DNA from: SIG636 sp045592105
Lineage (GTDB): Bacteria; Bacillota; Clostridia; Oscillospirales; CAG-382
Assembly: GCA_045592105.1 (NCBI GenBank)
Contig: JAZNUB010000059.1
Coordinates: forward strand, 10,899 to 74,898
DNA: 64,000 bases
Direction: 5' to 3'
Of this stretch, positions 1 through 7,699 are shown one piece after another (positions within the stretch are counted from its first letter, which is position 1; each line of letters opens with the position of its first letter). Both the position numbers and the translations under genes were made by a program. The notes beneath the pieces are model-generated. The model ran no database searches. It saw only the letters and a list, made by a program, of their open reading frames with translations, and had not been told where the DNA came from.

Positions 1-591
1 CTCTGCCGCAACAACGTCATAAACTCCGGTCTTCTCCTCCTGCCGTGGCGATTCCGTGCGTACCCTAAGCTTAACCGCCGCCACAGTGCCCTGTATGTTA
101 AGAGCCATATCGGAAAACTGTGGGTTCTCCACAAGAAACGTAAGCTCCGTTCTGTAAACGTCTATATCCGATATAGGTCTGCCGCTTTCCACGCCCAGCT
201 TTGCCAACGCCGTGTATACAGCCCTCTCGTCGTATTCGCCGTTGCAATCAACGCGCACGTCCCATAATATGCGGGTGGAGCCGTATACGATAAGCATTGC
301 CAGCACCGCCCCTACAAGCAACCCCACGCGCGCTCTGTATCTAAACGCTATAAAAGATGCGCCGCGCCTTTTGCTAATGCTGTAATCCATCTCTAAGGCT
401 TTAAGCCTTTCCTCTACCGCATCGGCAAAAAACACCGAACAGCTTATATAATAACAGCCCTCTCCTACGCGTGGGCTGTAAAATTTGTAACCCTCGTCCT
501 TTAGTATATTAATTGCGTTAAGCGCGTTTTTACCGCGCAGCTCTATCGTTATATACCCGATTATCAGATTTAAAAGCCTATACAAAGGCAC
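1..591 (-). CDS. yqfD: Sporulation protein YqfD, N-terminal part (cut by window edge)
   Basis: Reading the minus strand from a GTG at 589-591 gives an open frame of 197 codons that runs off the left end. A purine-rich stretch (AAGGGGGG) lies just upstream of the GTG. The N-terminus (GYITIELRG) matches YqfD, a single membrane segment follows at about residues 88-106, and downstream comes the family's extracytoplasmic part, ending here at YDVVAAE, close to the family's P-x-D-I-V-A motif. YqfD is a forespore or mother-cell membrane protein needed for sporulation in Bacillus; its biochemical role is unknown. It follows yqfC by 15 bp, the usual pairing. The C-terminal half is missing only because the window starts here. 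Confidence 0.9.
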   Translation of the reverse strand, partial: MPLYRLLNLIIGYITIELRGKNALNAINILKDEGYKFYSPRVGEGCYYISCSVFFADAVEERLKALEMDYSISKRRGASFIAFRYRARVGLLVGAVLAMLIVYGSTRILWDVRVDCNGEYDERAVYTALAKLGVESGRPISDIDVYRTELTFLVENPQFSDMALNIQGTVAAVKLRVRTESPRQEEKTGVYDVVAAE

Positions 592-606
592 CCTTGCCCC
601 CCCCTT

Positions 607-825
607 TTAAATGAAATCAAAGCCGCTTATAAGCCCGTTTATAACCGCCTTGCTTGCCGAAAGCAACGCCACGCGCAGGGTAGTGCCGCGTATACGCACC
701 TTCTGCCCTCCGCAAAGAAGCACTATCTGCTCCTCTCCGTATTCCACCAACGTAACAGCTCCGTCCACAAACAGCTCACGCCTGCCGTGCAGCTCAAAAA
801 ACGGAGAAGTAAAAGCGTTTTCCAT
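607..825 (-). CDS. yqfC: Sporulation protein YqfC (YabP/YqfC family)
   Basis: A 72-residue protein of the YabP/YqfC family: compact, beta-rich, with the family hallmark of an ILLCGGQKVRIRG-type strand turning into LRV and a hydrophobic tail (INGLISGFDFI, cf. the family G.I.sieF). The ATG is preceded by GGTGAGG at a normal distance. It forms a two-gene unit with yqfD. The intergenic stretch upstream carries CATATAAT (minus strand, 846-853), which could be the -10 of a sporulation sigma-E or a sigma-A promoter; I could not identify a convincing -35. It diverges from the ylbJ-like gene, so two sporulation loci appear to share this 82-bp regulatory gap. Confidence 0.9.
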   Translation of the reverse strand: MENAFTSPFFELHGRRELFVDGAVTLVEYGEEQIVLLCGGQKVRIRGTTLRVALLSASKAVINGLISGFDFI

Positions 826-907
826 AACTGCCTCACCCCGTAGCGATTATATGCCGCTTTCGTTCTTAAAATTACATAGCGCGCGTATTATTTTCAAGGT
901 GGTGTTT

Positions 908-1753
908 ATGAAAGCTAATACGTTTAGCCATATTTTTACAGCGGTATGTGCAGTTATGTTTGCATTTTGTCTTTTCAACAGCGCACAGATAGCCGCGCAA
1001 AGCGTTTATTACCTAAAGCTTTGTGCGGCAAAGGTTATACCCGCGCTTTTTGTGTATTCCGTTTTATGCTCGGTTATATGCCAAAGCACGCTGTTTTTTA
1101 AGCTTTGCGCTGTGCCTTGGTTCGGCACGGAAGCGGCTGTTCTTGCGCTTGGTCTGCTTGGCGGGTTTCCGCTTGGTGCTACCGTTTCCGCAGAGCTTTA
1201 CGATAACGGAGTGATAAGCAAAAAACAAGCGGAATACCTTTGCTCCTTCACAAACAACCCATCGCTTTCCTTTATTATAAGCTACACGGGCGCGGTGCTT
1301 GGCAGTAAACGAATAGCCGTATCGCTTGCTTTGCTAACCGTGGCAAGCGCAATGCTAACGGCTTTAATAATGAAATACACCTATCTTAATAAAAACGAAC
1401 GGCTTATTATCCTGCCGCGGCGTGCGGTAAACACAAAAAGCTTTGCGCGCATTATTACCGATAGCTGTTATACTTTACTAACGGTTTGCGGCTGTATTGT
1501 GTTTTTTGGCAGTATAAGCGTGCTGTTCCCTGAATATCTGCGTGGTTTTTTTGAGCTTTCGGGTGGGATAAGTGCTTGTACCGAGCCTGTAAGTGCCGCC
1601 GTTTTGCTTGGCTTTTCGGGGCTTAGCGTTATGCTGCAGATAGCCGCGGTATGTGATAAACGGCTTTCACTTAAGCCGTATGCGGTATCAAAGCTTGCAC
1701 AAAGCGCAATTATGGGAATCTTTGCTTATTTTTTGTTTGACTATGTGAAATAA
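908..1753 (+). CDS. ylbJ: YlbJ-like sporulation membrane protein (Gate/nucleoside-recognition domain)
   Basis: A 281-residue polytopic membrane protein. The frame is open further upstream, but AAGGTGG six bases before the ATG at 908 fixes this start; the longer reading would cover the divergent yqfC gene. The central GLLGGFPLGATVSAELYDNG and SFTNNPSLSF segments are characteristic of YlbJ/SpoVT-like Gate-domain proteins, where a GGFP-G motif precedes a helix hairpin and FxNNPSP-like residues line the centre. YlbJ is a sporulation integral membrane protein needed for heat-resistant spores in Bacillus, proposed to move a small solute. Divergent from yqfC, which supports a sporulation role. Substrate is unknown. 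Confidence 0.8.
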   Translation: MKANTFSHIFTAVCAVMFAFCLFNSAQIAAQSVYYLKLCAAKVIPALFVYSVLCSVICQSTLFFKLCAVPWFGTEAAVLALGLLGGFPLGATVSAELYDNGVISKKQAEYLCSFTNNPSLSFIISYTGAVLGSKRIAVSLALLTVASAMLTALIMKYTYLNKNERLIILPRRAVNTKSFARIITDSCYTLLTVCGCIVFFGSISVLFPEYLRGFFELSGGISACTEPVSAAVLLGFSGLSVMLQIAAVCDKRLSLKPYAVSKLAQSAIMGIFAYFLFDYVK

Positions 1754-1797
1754 AAGTTGTATACTGTAATGGTAAAATCAGTTTTTGGAGAAAAAAG

Positions 1798-3177
1798 ATG
1801 GCAAAGAAACGCGATATGACAACGGGCAGCCCAACAAAAGCCCTTATATTTTTTGCGTTGCCCATATTTTTAGGGCAGCTTTTTCAACAGCTATATAATA
1901 TTACCGACACGAAGGTTATCGGCATTGAGCTGGGGGACAGCGGCCTTGCCGCAATGTCCTCGGTAGGCTCTATATACGGTATCCTCGTTGGTATAGCCAA
2001 CGGGCTTAACAACGGATGTGCTATTATCGCCGCGCGAATGTACGGCTCTAAAAACTCGGCAATGCTTAAGCGCACGATAGCGCATATGCTGGTAATAAAC
2101 TTTACGGCAACAGGGCTGTTTATGATGATAGGGCTTCTGTTTATAAACCCGCTTATGCGCATTATGGAAGTGCCGGAAACGGTTTATAACGATGCGCGCG
2201 TTTACCTTACGTTTATTCTTTGCGGGATGGCAACCACCATAGCCTACAATATGTGCGCCGCAATACTTCGCGCCGTGGGGGACAGTAAAACGCCCCTCTT
2301 GTTCCTTATAGGGTGCAGCGTTCTAAACGCTGGGTTGGATGTGCTTTTGGTTATGGTTTTCAAGCTTGGAATAGCCGGTGCCGCTTCTGCCACTATCGCA
2401 TCACAGGCGTTGTCCGCCTTGCTTTGCTTTATATACATAAAATGTAAAAGGTCAGAGCTTCACATAAGCCGCAAGGATTTTGTATTTGATTTCGCGCTAT
2501 TTAAAGAGCTTTTGGCTATGGGCTTTTCAATGGGCATAATCACATCGCTTGTGTCCTTTGGCAGTGCCGCTATTACCCGCGCAAACAACATACTAAGCAC
2601 ATCGGGCTATGGGGACGATATTATCACCGCAAGCGGCGCGGCGCGCAGGGTAAACGGGCTTATTATGATGCCGCTTTCAACGCTTGGCACGGCTTTATCC
2701 ACCTTCGTTAGCCAAAACTTGGGCGCAGGGCATATAGAGCGCATCCGCAAGGCAATACGCAACGCTTTGTGCATCGGCGCGGTATGGATAGCGGGAGGTA
2801 TCGTAATAATATACGCGTTGGGAGATACGCTGGTGCGCGTTATTACTGATACGGAAAGCGCAGTAACCATTAAATACGCAGTTATGTATATGCGGATAAA
2901 TTCACCGTTTTTCTTCACGCTTTTACTGCTTTTGGTGTTCCGCAGCGTTTTACAAGGGCTTGGCAAAAAGATTATCCCTATAAGCACCGCGGCGGCAGAG
3001 CTTGTTTTAAAATTCTTCTCTGCGGCGGTTTTGGTGCCGTATTTTGGGTATTTGGGCATTTGCGTTTCAGAGCCTATAATTTGGGCACTTACCGCCGTTG
3101 CGGTAACTGTGGTTTACATAATCAACATAAGACGTCTTACTGCCAATAACGTCAACATAAAGGAGAGCACGGTATGA
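1798..3177 (+). CDS. MATE family multidrug/sodium-coupled exporter
   Basis: A 459-residue protein with about twelve hydrophobic segments arranged as two six-helix halves, each half having the MATE signature (first half FALPIFLGQLFQQLYNITDT; second half MMPLSTLGTALSTFVSQNLGAG). MATE proteins export cationic drugs, dyes and other organic compounds using a sodium or proton gradient across the cytoplasmic membrane. Length is typical (440-470). The ATG follows GGAG with an A-rich spacer. Its stop overlaps the start of the following M3 peptidase by four bases (ATGA), so the two are probably translated from one transcript, though the functional link is not obvious. The substrate cannot be told from sequence. 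Confidence 0.92.
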   Translation: MAKKRDMTTGSPTKALIFFALPIFLGQLFQQLYNITDTKVIGIELGDSGLAAMSSVGSIYGILVGIANGLNNGCAIIAARMYGSKNSAMLKRTIAHMLVINFTATGLFMMIGLLFINPLMRIMEVPETVYNDARVYLTFILCGMATTIAYNMCAAILRAVGDSKTPLLFLIGCSVLNAGLDVLLVMVFKLGIAGAASATIASQALSALLCFIYIKCKRSELHISRKDFVFDFALFKELLAMGFSMGIITSLVSFGSAAITRANNILSTSGYGDDIITASGAARRVNGLIMMPLSTLGTALSTFVSQNLGAGHIERIRKAIRNALCIGAVWIAGGIVIIYALGDTLVRVITDTESAVTIKYAVMYMRINSPFFFTLLLLLVFRSVLQGLGKKIIPISTAAAELVLKFFSAAVLVPYFGYLGICVSEPIIWALTAVAVTVVYIINIRRLTANNVNIKESTV

Positions 3178-4868
3178 AAATAAAAGATATACAGTACAAG
3201 CACGTTGATTTTGAAGAGATAAGCGCAGCGCTTAAAGCTATCACAGAGGGGGTTAAGAACGCACAAAGCGCAAAGGAAATACTGGAATACCGCAAGCAGT
3301 ATTTGGACATAGCAACCGACGTATACACCCAAAGCGCACTTTCCTATATACGCTATTCCTGCAACACGGCGGACGAGTACTATCTTAAAGAAAAGGACTA
3401 TTTTGATGAGATAGGGCCTGCCATAACCGTTTTGGAAACGGAATACGGCAACGCGCTGCTTCAAAGCCCGTTCCGCGCGGAGCTTGAAAAGGAGCTTAAC
3501 CCCATATTGTTCCGCTATTTAGAGGTTAGGGCTGCGGCATCGGACCCTATGATAGTTGAGGATATGGTAGAGGAAAACAAAATAGTTTCCGAATATTCAA
3601 AGCTTATGGCGGATATGGAGTTTGAGTTCCGCGGCGAAAAGATGAGCCGTGCGGCACTTGCAGGCTATTTCAAGAATGACGACCGCGAAACGCGCAAGGA
3701 AGCATACGAGGTTATGGGCGCGGAGCTTAACAAGCACGCCGCTAAGCTTGACGATATATACGATAGGCTTGTAAAGGTGCGTACCCGTATGGCTCGCAAG
3801 CTTGGATACGAAAACTTTATACAGCTTGGCTACAACCGTATGGAGCGCGTAAGCTACGGCAAGGCTGAGGTAGAAGCGTTCCGCAAAAACGTTAAGGAAT
3901 ACATCGTGCCCGTTGTATCGGCTTTGCGTACAACCAACGCAAGGGAGCTTGGTATAGAGGACTACAAGCTTTATGACGACGGTGTTATAATAAAGGGTGG
4001 TGACCCCTGCCCTATCGGCGGCAAGGCGGAGATTTTTGAAGCCGCAAAGCAAATGTACCACGAAATGGGCAAGGAAACAGGCGCGTTTATTGACCTGATG
4101 CTTGAAAACGAAGCCTTCGACGTTGATGCACGCAAGAACAAATGGGGCGGCGGCTACTGCTCTAACCTGCCGTTATACAATCAGCCCTTTATACTTGCCA
4201 ACTTTAACGGCACGGCAGGCGACGTTGACGTTATGACGCATGAGGCAGGCCACGCACTAAACGCATACCTCACGGCAAACAACAAGCACGGCTTGGAAAT
4301 AGGCTGCGGCGGTATGGAAACGGCGGAAACGCACTCTATGAGCATGGAGTTTTTCGCTTGGAAGTATATAGACAAATTCTTTGGCGATAACGCCGAAAAG
4401 TACAAATATATGCACGCTTTGGATGCCTTGTCCTTTATTCCCTACGGCACTATTGTTGACTATTTCCAGCACATCGTGTACGAAAACCCTGATATGACGC
4501 CAGCCCAGCGCAACGAAGCGTGGCAGAAGCTTGAAGCAGAGTTTCGCCCCTATATCTCCACGGAGGGGATGCCCTTTTTGGAGGATGGCAGACGTTGGCA
4601 ATACCAGATGCACATATATGAATCCCCGTTCTATTATATAGACTACTGCTTGGCGCAAACGGCGGCGTTTGGCTTTTTACTTGCTTCGCTTGAGGATTAT
4701 AACGGCGCGTTTGAACGCTATATAGCCCTTACAAAGCAAGGCGGTGAGCGCGATTTCGAGCTGTTGCTTACCGAAGCAGGGCTTGCTTCCCCGTTTAAGG
4801 AGGGCGCTTTAAAAACGCTCGCGGAAAGGGTTTCCGCCATACTTAGCAACATCAAAAAGGGTATATAA
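3174..4868 (+). CDS. pepF: M3 family oligoendopeptidase (PepF type)
   Basis: A 564-residue zinc metallopeptidase that cuts short peptides in the cytoplasm. The zinc site HEAGH lies at residues 356-360, followed about 25 residues later by the METAETHSMSME segment that supplies the third ligand (E385 probably). The N-terminal half is the helical lid of the M3 fold (EYSKLMADMEFEFRGE is typical of M3 oligopeptidases). Length matches the 560-600 residues of the family. No signal peptide. Starts within the stop of the MATE gene, preceded by AAGGAGAG. A hairpin terminator follows 45 bp downstream. Precise peptide preference is not predictable. Confidence 0.93.
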   Translation: MKIKDIQYKHVDFEEISAALKAITEGVKNAQSAKEILEYRKQYLDIATDVYTQSALSYIRYSCNTADEYYLKEKDYFDEIGPAITVLETEYGNALLQSPFRAELEKELNPILFRYLEVRAAASDPMIVEDMVEENKIVSEYSKLMADMEFEFRGEKMSRAALAGYFKNDDRETRKEAYEVMGAELNKHAAKLDDIYDRLVKVRTRMARKLGYENFIQLGYNRMERVSYGKAEVEAFRKNVKEYIVPVVSALRTTNARELGIEDYKLYDDGVIIKGGDPCPIGGKAEIFEAAKQMYHEMGKETGAFIDLMLENEAFDVDARKNKWGGGYCSNLPLYNQPFILANFNGTAGDVDVMTHEAGHALNAYLTANNKHGLEIGCGGMETAETHSMSMEFFAWKYIDKFFGDNAEKYKYMHALDALSFIPYGTIVDYFQHIVYENPDMTPAQRNEAWQKLEAEFRPYISTEGMPFLEDGRRWQYQMHIYESPFYYIDYCLAQTAAFGFLLASLEDYNGAFERYIALTKQGGERDFELLLTEAGLASPFKEGALKTLAERVSAILSNIKKGI

Positions 4869-4912
4869 AGTAAAAAGCTACCCGTTATAGGGCGCATTCT
4901 TAAATATAGCAA

Positions 4913-4943
4913 AAAAGATGCACGAGAATTTCATGCATCTTTT
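4913..4943 (+). terminator. Rho-independent terminator after pepF
   Basis: A perfect 10-bp stem AAAAGATGCA/TGCATCTTTT with an 11-base loop, followed by ATTTTAT. It is 45 bp after the M3 peptidase stop and also faces the converging four-helix-bundle gene, so it could act on both strands. Confidence 0.75.
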
Positions 4944-5034
4944 ATTTTATCTCATACCGTAATAAGAAGGAAAAATTTCCGTCTCATTTTCAACTTGTTA
5001 AAGGCAACGTCTTATTTCAATTTCCTTTAGTGGT

Positions 5035-5406
5035 TTACTCATTTGTTTGTTTTGATTTTATAGTTTTTAGTGATGAAATCAACATTCGTCTAATAGTACC
5101 GCATTCATGTTGCAATATTTTATATTCTTCCTCACTCATACAATCTGTTTCAAAAAGAAGTTCTAACCAATATTCAACTTCAAAACATTCTTTTTGCGCT
5201 ATTTCAAATTTAGAGATAAAATCCTTCGTGCTTTGAGCGTATTGAGCTTCGTGCAAATTAGCACCAATTGAAGTGGCTGAACGAAGCAATTGATTTATCA
5301 AAACCGATTCCTTGTAATGTGATTTCATATCACGACAAAGAAAAACTACTCTTTTTGCAAATTCTTTTGCTTTTTCTCTTAAAATGCTGTCAGCCAAAAT
5401 TATCAC
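5035..5406 (-). CDS. Four-helix bundle protein (23S rRNA intervening-sequence / bAvd-like family)
   Basis: A 123-residue, wholly helical protein. It matches the S23/IVP family: an N-terminal helix with F-A-x-R-V, then the hallmark LLRSATSIGANLHEAQYAQSTKDFISKFEIA (R-S-[AS]-x-S-I-x-A-N and E-A), then an E-x-x-Y-W-L-x-L helix. Relatives are encoded in insertions within 23S rRNA genes and as the Avd accessory protein of diversity-generating retroelements, where the basic bundle binds nucleic acid and reverse transcriptase. Neither a reverse transcriptase nor rRNA is present here. Immediately upstream (5' on this strand) lies the palindromic hairpin array at 5453-5645. The AT-rich base usage differs from the neighbouring genes, suggesting an acquired element. 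Function unknown. Confidence 0.88.
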   Translation of the reverse strand: MIILADSILREKAKEFAKRVVFLCRDMKSHYKESVLINQLLRSATSIGANLHEAQYAQSTKDFISKFEIAQKECFEVEYWLELLFETDCMSEEEYKILQHECGTIRRMLISSLKTIKSKQTNE

Positions 5407-5452
5407 CTCTTATTTTATCATACAAAAATTAGGAATGTTCTTTTGTTTTATC

Positions 5453-5645
5453 CCGACTTTCGTCGGAGTGATATTATTGCCTTACAGCAATAGTGATATT
5501 GAAACCTTGCGGTTTCAGTGATATTTTATTCGCGCCAAAACTGCCGAAGGCAATATCACTCGGCGTTAGCCGAATACCACTGCGAAGCAATATAACTCGC
5601 CTAAGGCGAATAAAACTGGCCAAGTACCCTTGCGGGCACTTGGCC
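5453..5645. repeat. Palindromic array of small hairpins with AGTGATATT linkers (array 1)
   Basis: Eight short hairpins are joined by 9-base linkers. In the left half the linker AGTGATATT occurs at 5467, 5492 and 5517, an exact 25-bp spacing, between stems CCGAC/GTCGG, ATTGC/GCAAT and GAAACC/GGTTTC. In the right half linkers appear as the reverse complement and variants (AATATCACT 5552, AATACCACT 5573, AATATAACT 5589, AATAAAACT 5609) between stems TGCC/GGCA, CGGC/GCCG, GC/GC and CGCC/GGCG. The last unit, GGCCAAGT/ACTTGGCC at 5618-5645, is a strong hairpin followed (minus strand) by AGTTTTATT and could terminate the upstream RNA gene. The whole array is thus a palindrome of palindromes. Known family: none that I can name. 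Confidence 0.85.
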
Positions 5646-5666
5646 TAAAAGGCAACTTTATTTTTT

Positions 5667-5880
5667 AGGTTTACCCGCCGGGCCGTGGCCCATGAACGAA
5701 ACCCTGCTCTTAAGCAAGGGTGGTGACCTCTCCTAAGCTTTGTGCTCCCAACGTCCGCACAGCGCGGTGACAAAGCAGCGCGCGGGCGGGAGGTCTGCAT
5801 TCCTACGTTAGGAATACGGTCTCCTCTTCGTAAATGTGGGTTTTTACACGGGAACAACACGCACCAAGCAGGAAAAACCT
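5667..5880 (-). ncRNA. ssrS: Structured RNA, probably 6S RNA (SsrS)
   Basis: A non-coding stretch of about 214 nt that folds on the minus strand with its ends paired: 5' AGGTTTTTCCTGC against 3' GGCGGGTAAACCT. Further in, GTTCCCGTG can face CATGGGCCAC, and a terminal arm is formed by GTATTCCTA/TAGGAATGC flanked by GGAG and CTCC. A long rod with paired ends and a large internal loop is the 6S RNA plan; the 5' TTCCTGC...GTGCGTGTTG and the 3' GGGCCACGGC elements resemble clostridial 6S as I recall them. 6S RNA mimics an open promoter and sequesters sigma-A RNA polymerase. It starts about 30 nt after the DUF1292 stop and may be processed from that transcript. An alternative is another structured clostridial RNA; an Rfam scan would settle it. 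Confidence 0.6.
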
Positions 5881-5912
5881 TATGTTCAGATTATTTGCAA
5901 AGCAAGGGGCAA

Positions 5913-6251
5913 TTATTCGCCCTCTTCCTCGTCATCTCCCTCAAGCTCATCCAAATCCAAATCGCCGAAAACCTGATCCTCAAACACTTCAGCCACGTTT
6001 TCAAACTCATCGTCATCGTCTATCGTAACGTAAACATCCTCACCGTTCTCATCACGGTCTTTTTTAAGTATTACATACTCACACTCATCACTTTCGATAG
6101 GCATAAACGCGATATACTCGCACCCATCAATCTCAAGCCTGCCGATAATTTCAAACGGGCTTTCATTCCCATCCTCATCAATAAGGAAACAAGTTTCGCC
6201 CTCAAGCTCTTCAAAGTTTTCAGCCATATTTTCAGCCATTTGCAAACGCAC
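5913..6251 (-). CDS. DUF1292 domain protein (YrzB family)
   Basis: A small, very acidic protein of about 100-112 residues. The core ETCFLIDEDGNESPFEIIGRLEIDGCEYIAFMPIE and YVILKKDRDENGEDVY are the DUF1292 signature, a beta-sandwich-like domain of unknown function common in Firmicutes, often near alaS, ireB and ruvX. The start is uncertain: GTG at 6251 is the outermost listed, ATGs follow at 6239 and 6227, and the only good ribosome-binding sequence (GGGAGGG, about 6272-6278) sits some 20 bp before the GTG, with a possible ATT codon at normal distance. A repeated ATGGCTGAAAA marks the two Met positions. The transcript from the promoter at 6312-6340 reads on towards the 6S-like RNA. Confidence 0.88.
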   Translation of the reverse strand: MRLQMAENMAENFEELEGETCFLIDEDGNESPFEIIGRLEIDGCEYIAFMPIESDECEYVILKKDRDENGEDVYVTIDDDDEFENVAEVFEDQVFGDLDLDELEGDDEEEGE

Positions 6252-6311
6252 GGCACAGATAATCTGCCGCGCCCTCCCTTCGGTAAAAATAGCAACAATG
6301 CTTACAAGCCA

Positions 6312-6340
6312 ATTGTAACAAACCCGTTAGAAATTGTCAA
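6312..6340 (-). promoter_or_regulatory. Sigma-A promoter for DUF1292 (and perhaps the 6S-like RNA)
   Basis: On the minus strand TTGACA and TACAAT are separated by 17 bp, a near-consensus sigma-A promoter. It lies about 60 bp before the DUF1292 start. Transcription would continue into the presumed 6S RNA, since no terminator is visible between them. Confidence 0.8.
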
Positions 6341-6488
6341 TAGCTTTTACCCATTTTAATATGCACAGCCCCCACTTTTATGTACTTTAAATCGACAAGC
6401 AAATGGCAATTCGTCAAAACGTATGTTCGTGTTGCGTTAAAACCAACAAAAAGAAACAAATTTTTTTGTTAAAAATATGCAAAACCTC

Positions 6489-6517
6489 TTGAAAATGTTA
6501 TGCAAAACGATTATAAT
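6489..6517 (+). promoter_or_regulatory. Sigma-A promoter for the CdaR-ftsEX region
   Basis: TTGAAA and TATAAT with 17-bp spacing, 63 bp before the start of the CdaR-like regulator. The region between 6252 and 6580 otherwise holds only this promoter, the divergent DUF1292 promoter and AT-rich sequence; I see no structured leader. Confidence 0.8.
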
Positions 6518-6579
6518 GTATACTGTTATTCAATGTTTGAATGTGCAAAATGATTAGTATTGGATGGAGGCTCTTTTTT

Positions 6580-7668
6580 ATGAAGCTATATCAAGGCATA
6601 ATTCACCAAATGAAGGATGCGGTAGACCGTGTTATCGGCGTAATTGACGACCGTGGTACAGTTATCGCCTGCAGCCAGCTAACGCGCATTGGTGAGTCCA
6701 GAAAGGCCGCTTTAGAGGAGATATCTTATTCCTTTGATAGCGTTACGTTTGATGGCTATACCTATAAGCCTATTGGGACGCACTCTCATATAGAGTACAT
6801 AGCTTTTGTTGAAGGCACGGATAAAACCGCTTTCAGCACTGTTTCCTTGCTTTCCGTATCCTTGGCGAACATAAAAACGCTTTACGATGAAAAATATGAT
6901 AAAACAAGCTTTATCAAAAACATCATACAGGATAACATTCTGCCCGGTGATATTTATATCAAAAGTAAGGAGCTTCGCTTTGATAACGAGATAAACAGGG
7001 TTATCTTCCTTGTTCGTTTCGTAAACCGTGGCGAGGTTGTTCCGTTTGACGTGGTGCAGAATATGTTCCCCGACAAGAATAAGGATTACGTTATAAGCGT
7101 TGGCGAGAATGACGTTGTTCTGGTTAAGGAGCTTAAAAACACGCCTGCTTCCCGCATCAACGAGGTTGTGGAGGGGATAGCTAAAACGATAGTTGATACC
7201 TCACAAACGGAGTTTTTGACCAGCGTTGTTGTAGGTATAGGCACGGTTGTTTCCAATATTAAGGACCTTGCGCGCTCCTTTAAGGATGCACAGATAGCAA
7301 TAAGCGTTGGCAGCATCTTTGAGCCTGAAAAGAACACCGTAAACTACGAAAATCTCGGTATAGGCAGGCTTATATATCAGCTTCCTGCTACTCTTTGTGA
7401 AATGTTTTTGCAAGAGGTATTTAAGCGCGGCTCGCTTGAGGCGCTTGACAGAGAAACGTTGGTTACGATACAGGCGTTCTTTGAAAACAACCTTAACGTT
7501 TCCGAAACCTCAAGAAAGCTGTTTGTTCACAGAAACACGCTTGTTTACAGGCTTGAAAAGATTAAGAAGCTAACAGGGCTTGACCTGCGTGAGTTTGAGC
7601 ACGCCATCACCTTTAAGGTAGCGTTGATGGTTCAGAAATATGTGCAGTCCAGGCCGCAAAGCTATTAA
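6580..7668 (+). CDS. CdaR/PucR-type transcriptional regulator
   Basis: A 362-residue regulator. The C-terminal 60 residues carry the PucR helix-turn-helix: LVTIQAFFENNLNVSETSRKLFVHRNTLVYRLEKIKKLTGLDLR, with the diagnostic HRNTLxYRL. The middle is a degenerate GGDEF-like domain typical of CdaR proteins. The N-terminus (VIGVIDDRGTVIACS) resembles a sensory fold. CdaR relatives respond to sugar diacids in enterobacteria, but here the ligand is unknown. The frame opens at 6541, yet GGAGG nine bases before the ATG at 6580 supports this start. It sits 31 bp upstream of ftsE, so it may be co-transcribed with, or control, the cell-division/hydrolase genes that follow; that is inference. Confidence 0.88.
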   Translation: MKLYQGIIHQMKDAVDRVIGVIDDRGTVIACSQLTRIGESRKAALEEISYSFDSVTFDGYTYKPIGTHSHIEYIAFVEGTDKTAFSTVSLLSVSLANIKTLYDEKYDKTSFIKNIIQDNILPGDIYIKSKELRFDNEINRVIFLVRFVNRGEVVPFDVVQNMFPDKNKDYVISVGENDVVLVKELKNTPASRINEVVEGIAKTIVDTSQTEFLTSVVVGIGTVVSNIKDLARSFKDAQIAISVGSIFEPEKNTVNYENLGIGRLIYQLPATLCEMFLQEVFKRGSLEALDRETLVTIQAFFENNLNVSETSRKLFVHRNTLVYRLEKIKKLTGLDLREFEHAITFKVALMVQKYVQSRPQSY

Positions 7669-7699
7669 GCTTTAGCGCGCTATACGGAGGGACTTTGTG

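Noticed and set aside
611..907. N-terminal 99-codon extension of the ylbJ frame
   Set aside because: It runs antisense through yqfC, has no ribosome-binding site, and homology to YlbJ begins at the ATG at 908, which has AAGGTGG in front.
5035..5406. Diversity-generating retroelement
   Set aside because: An Avd-like protein is present but no reverse transcriptase, template repeat or variable repeat was found in the window.
5453..5645. CRISPR array
   Set aside because: The 25-bp period and repeated linker recall CRISPR, but units are hairpins, the linker is inverted half-way, there are no spacers of regular length and no cas genes.
5742..6359. Open frame of 205 codons on the plus strand
   Set aside because: It crosses the probable 6S RNA and DUF1292 on the opposite strand and has no coding features.
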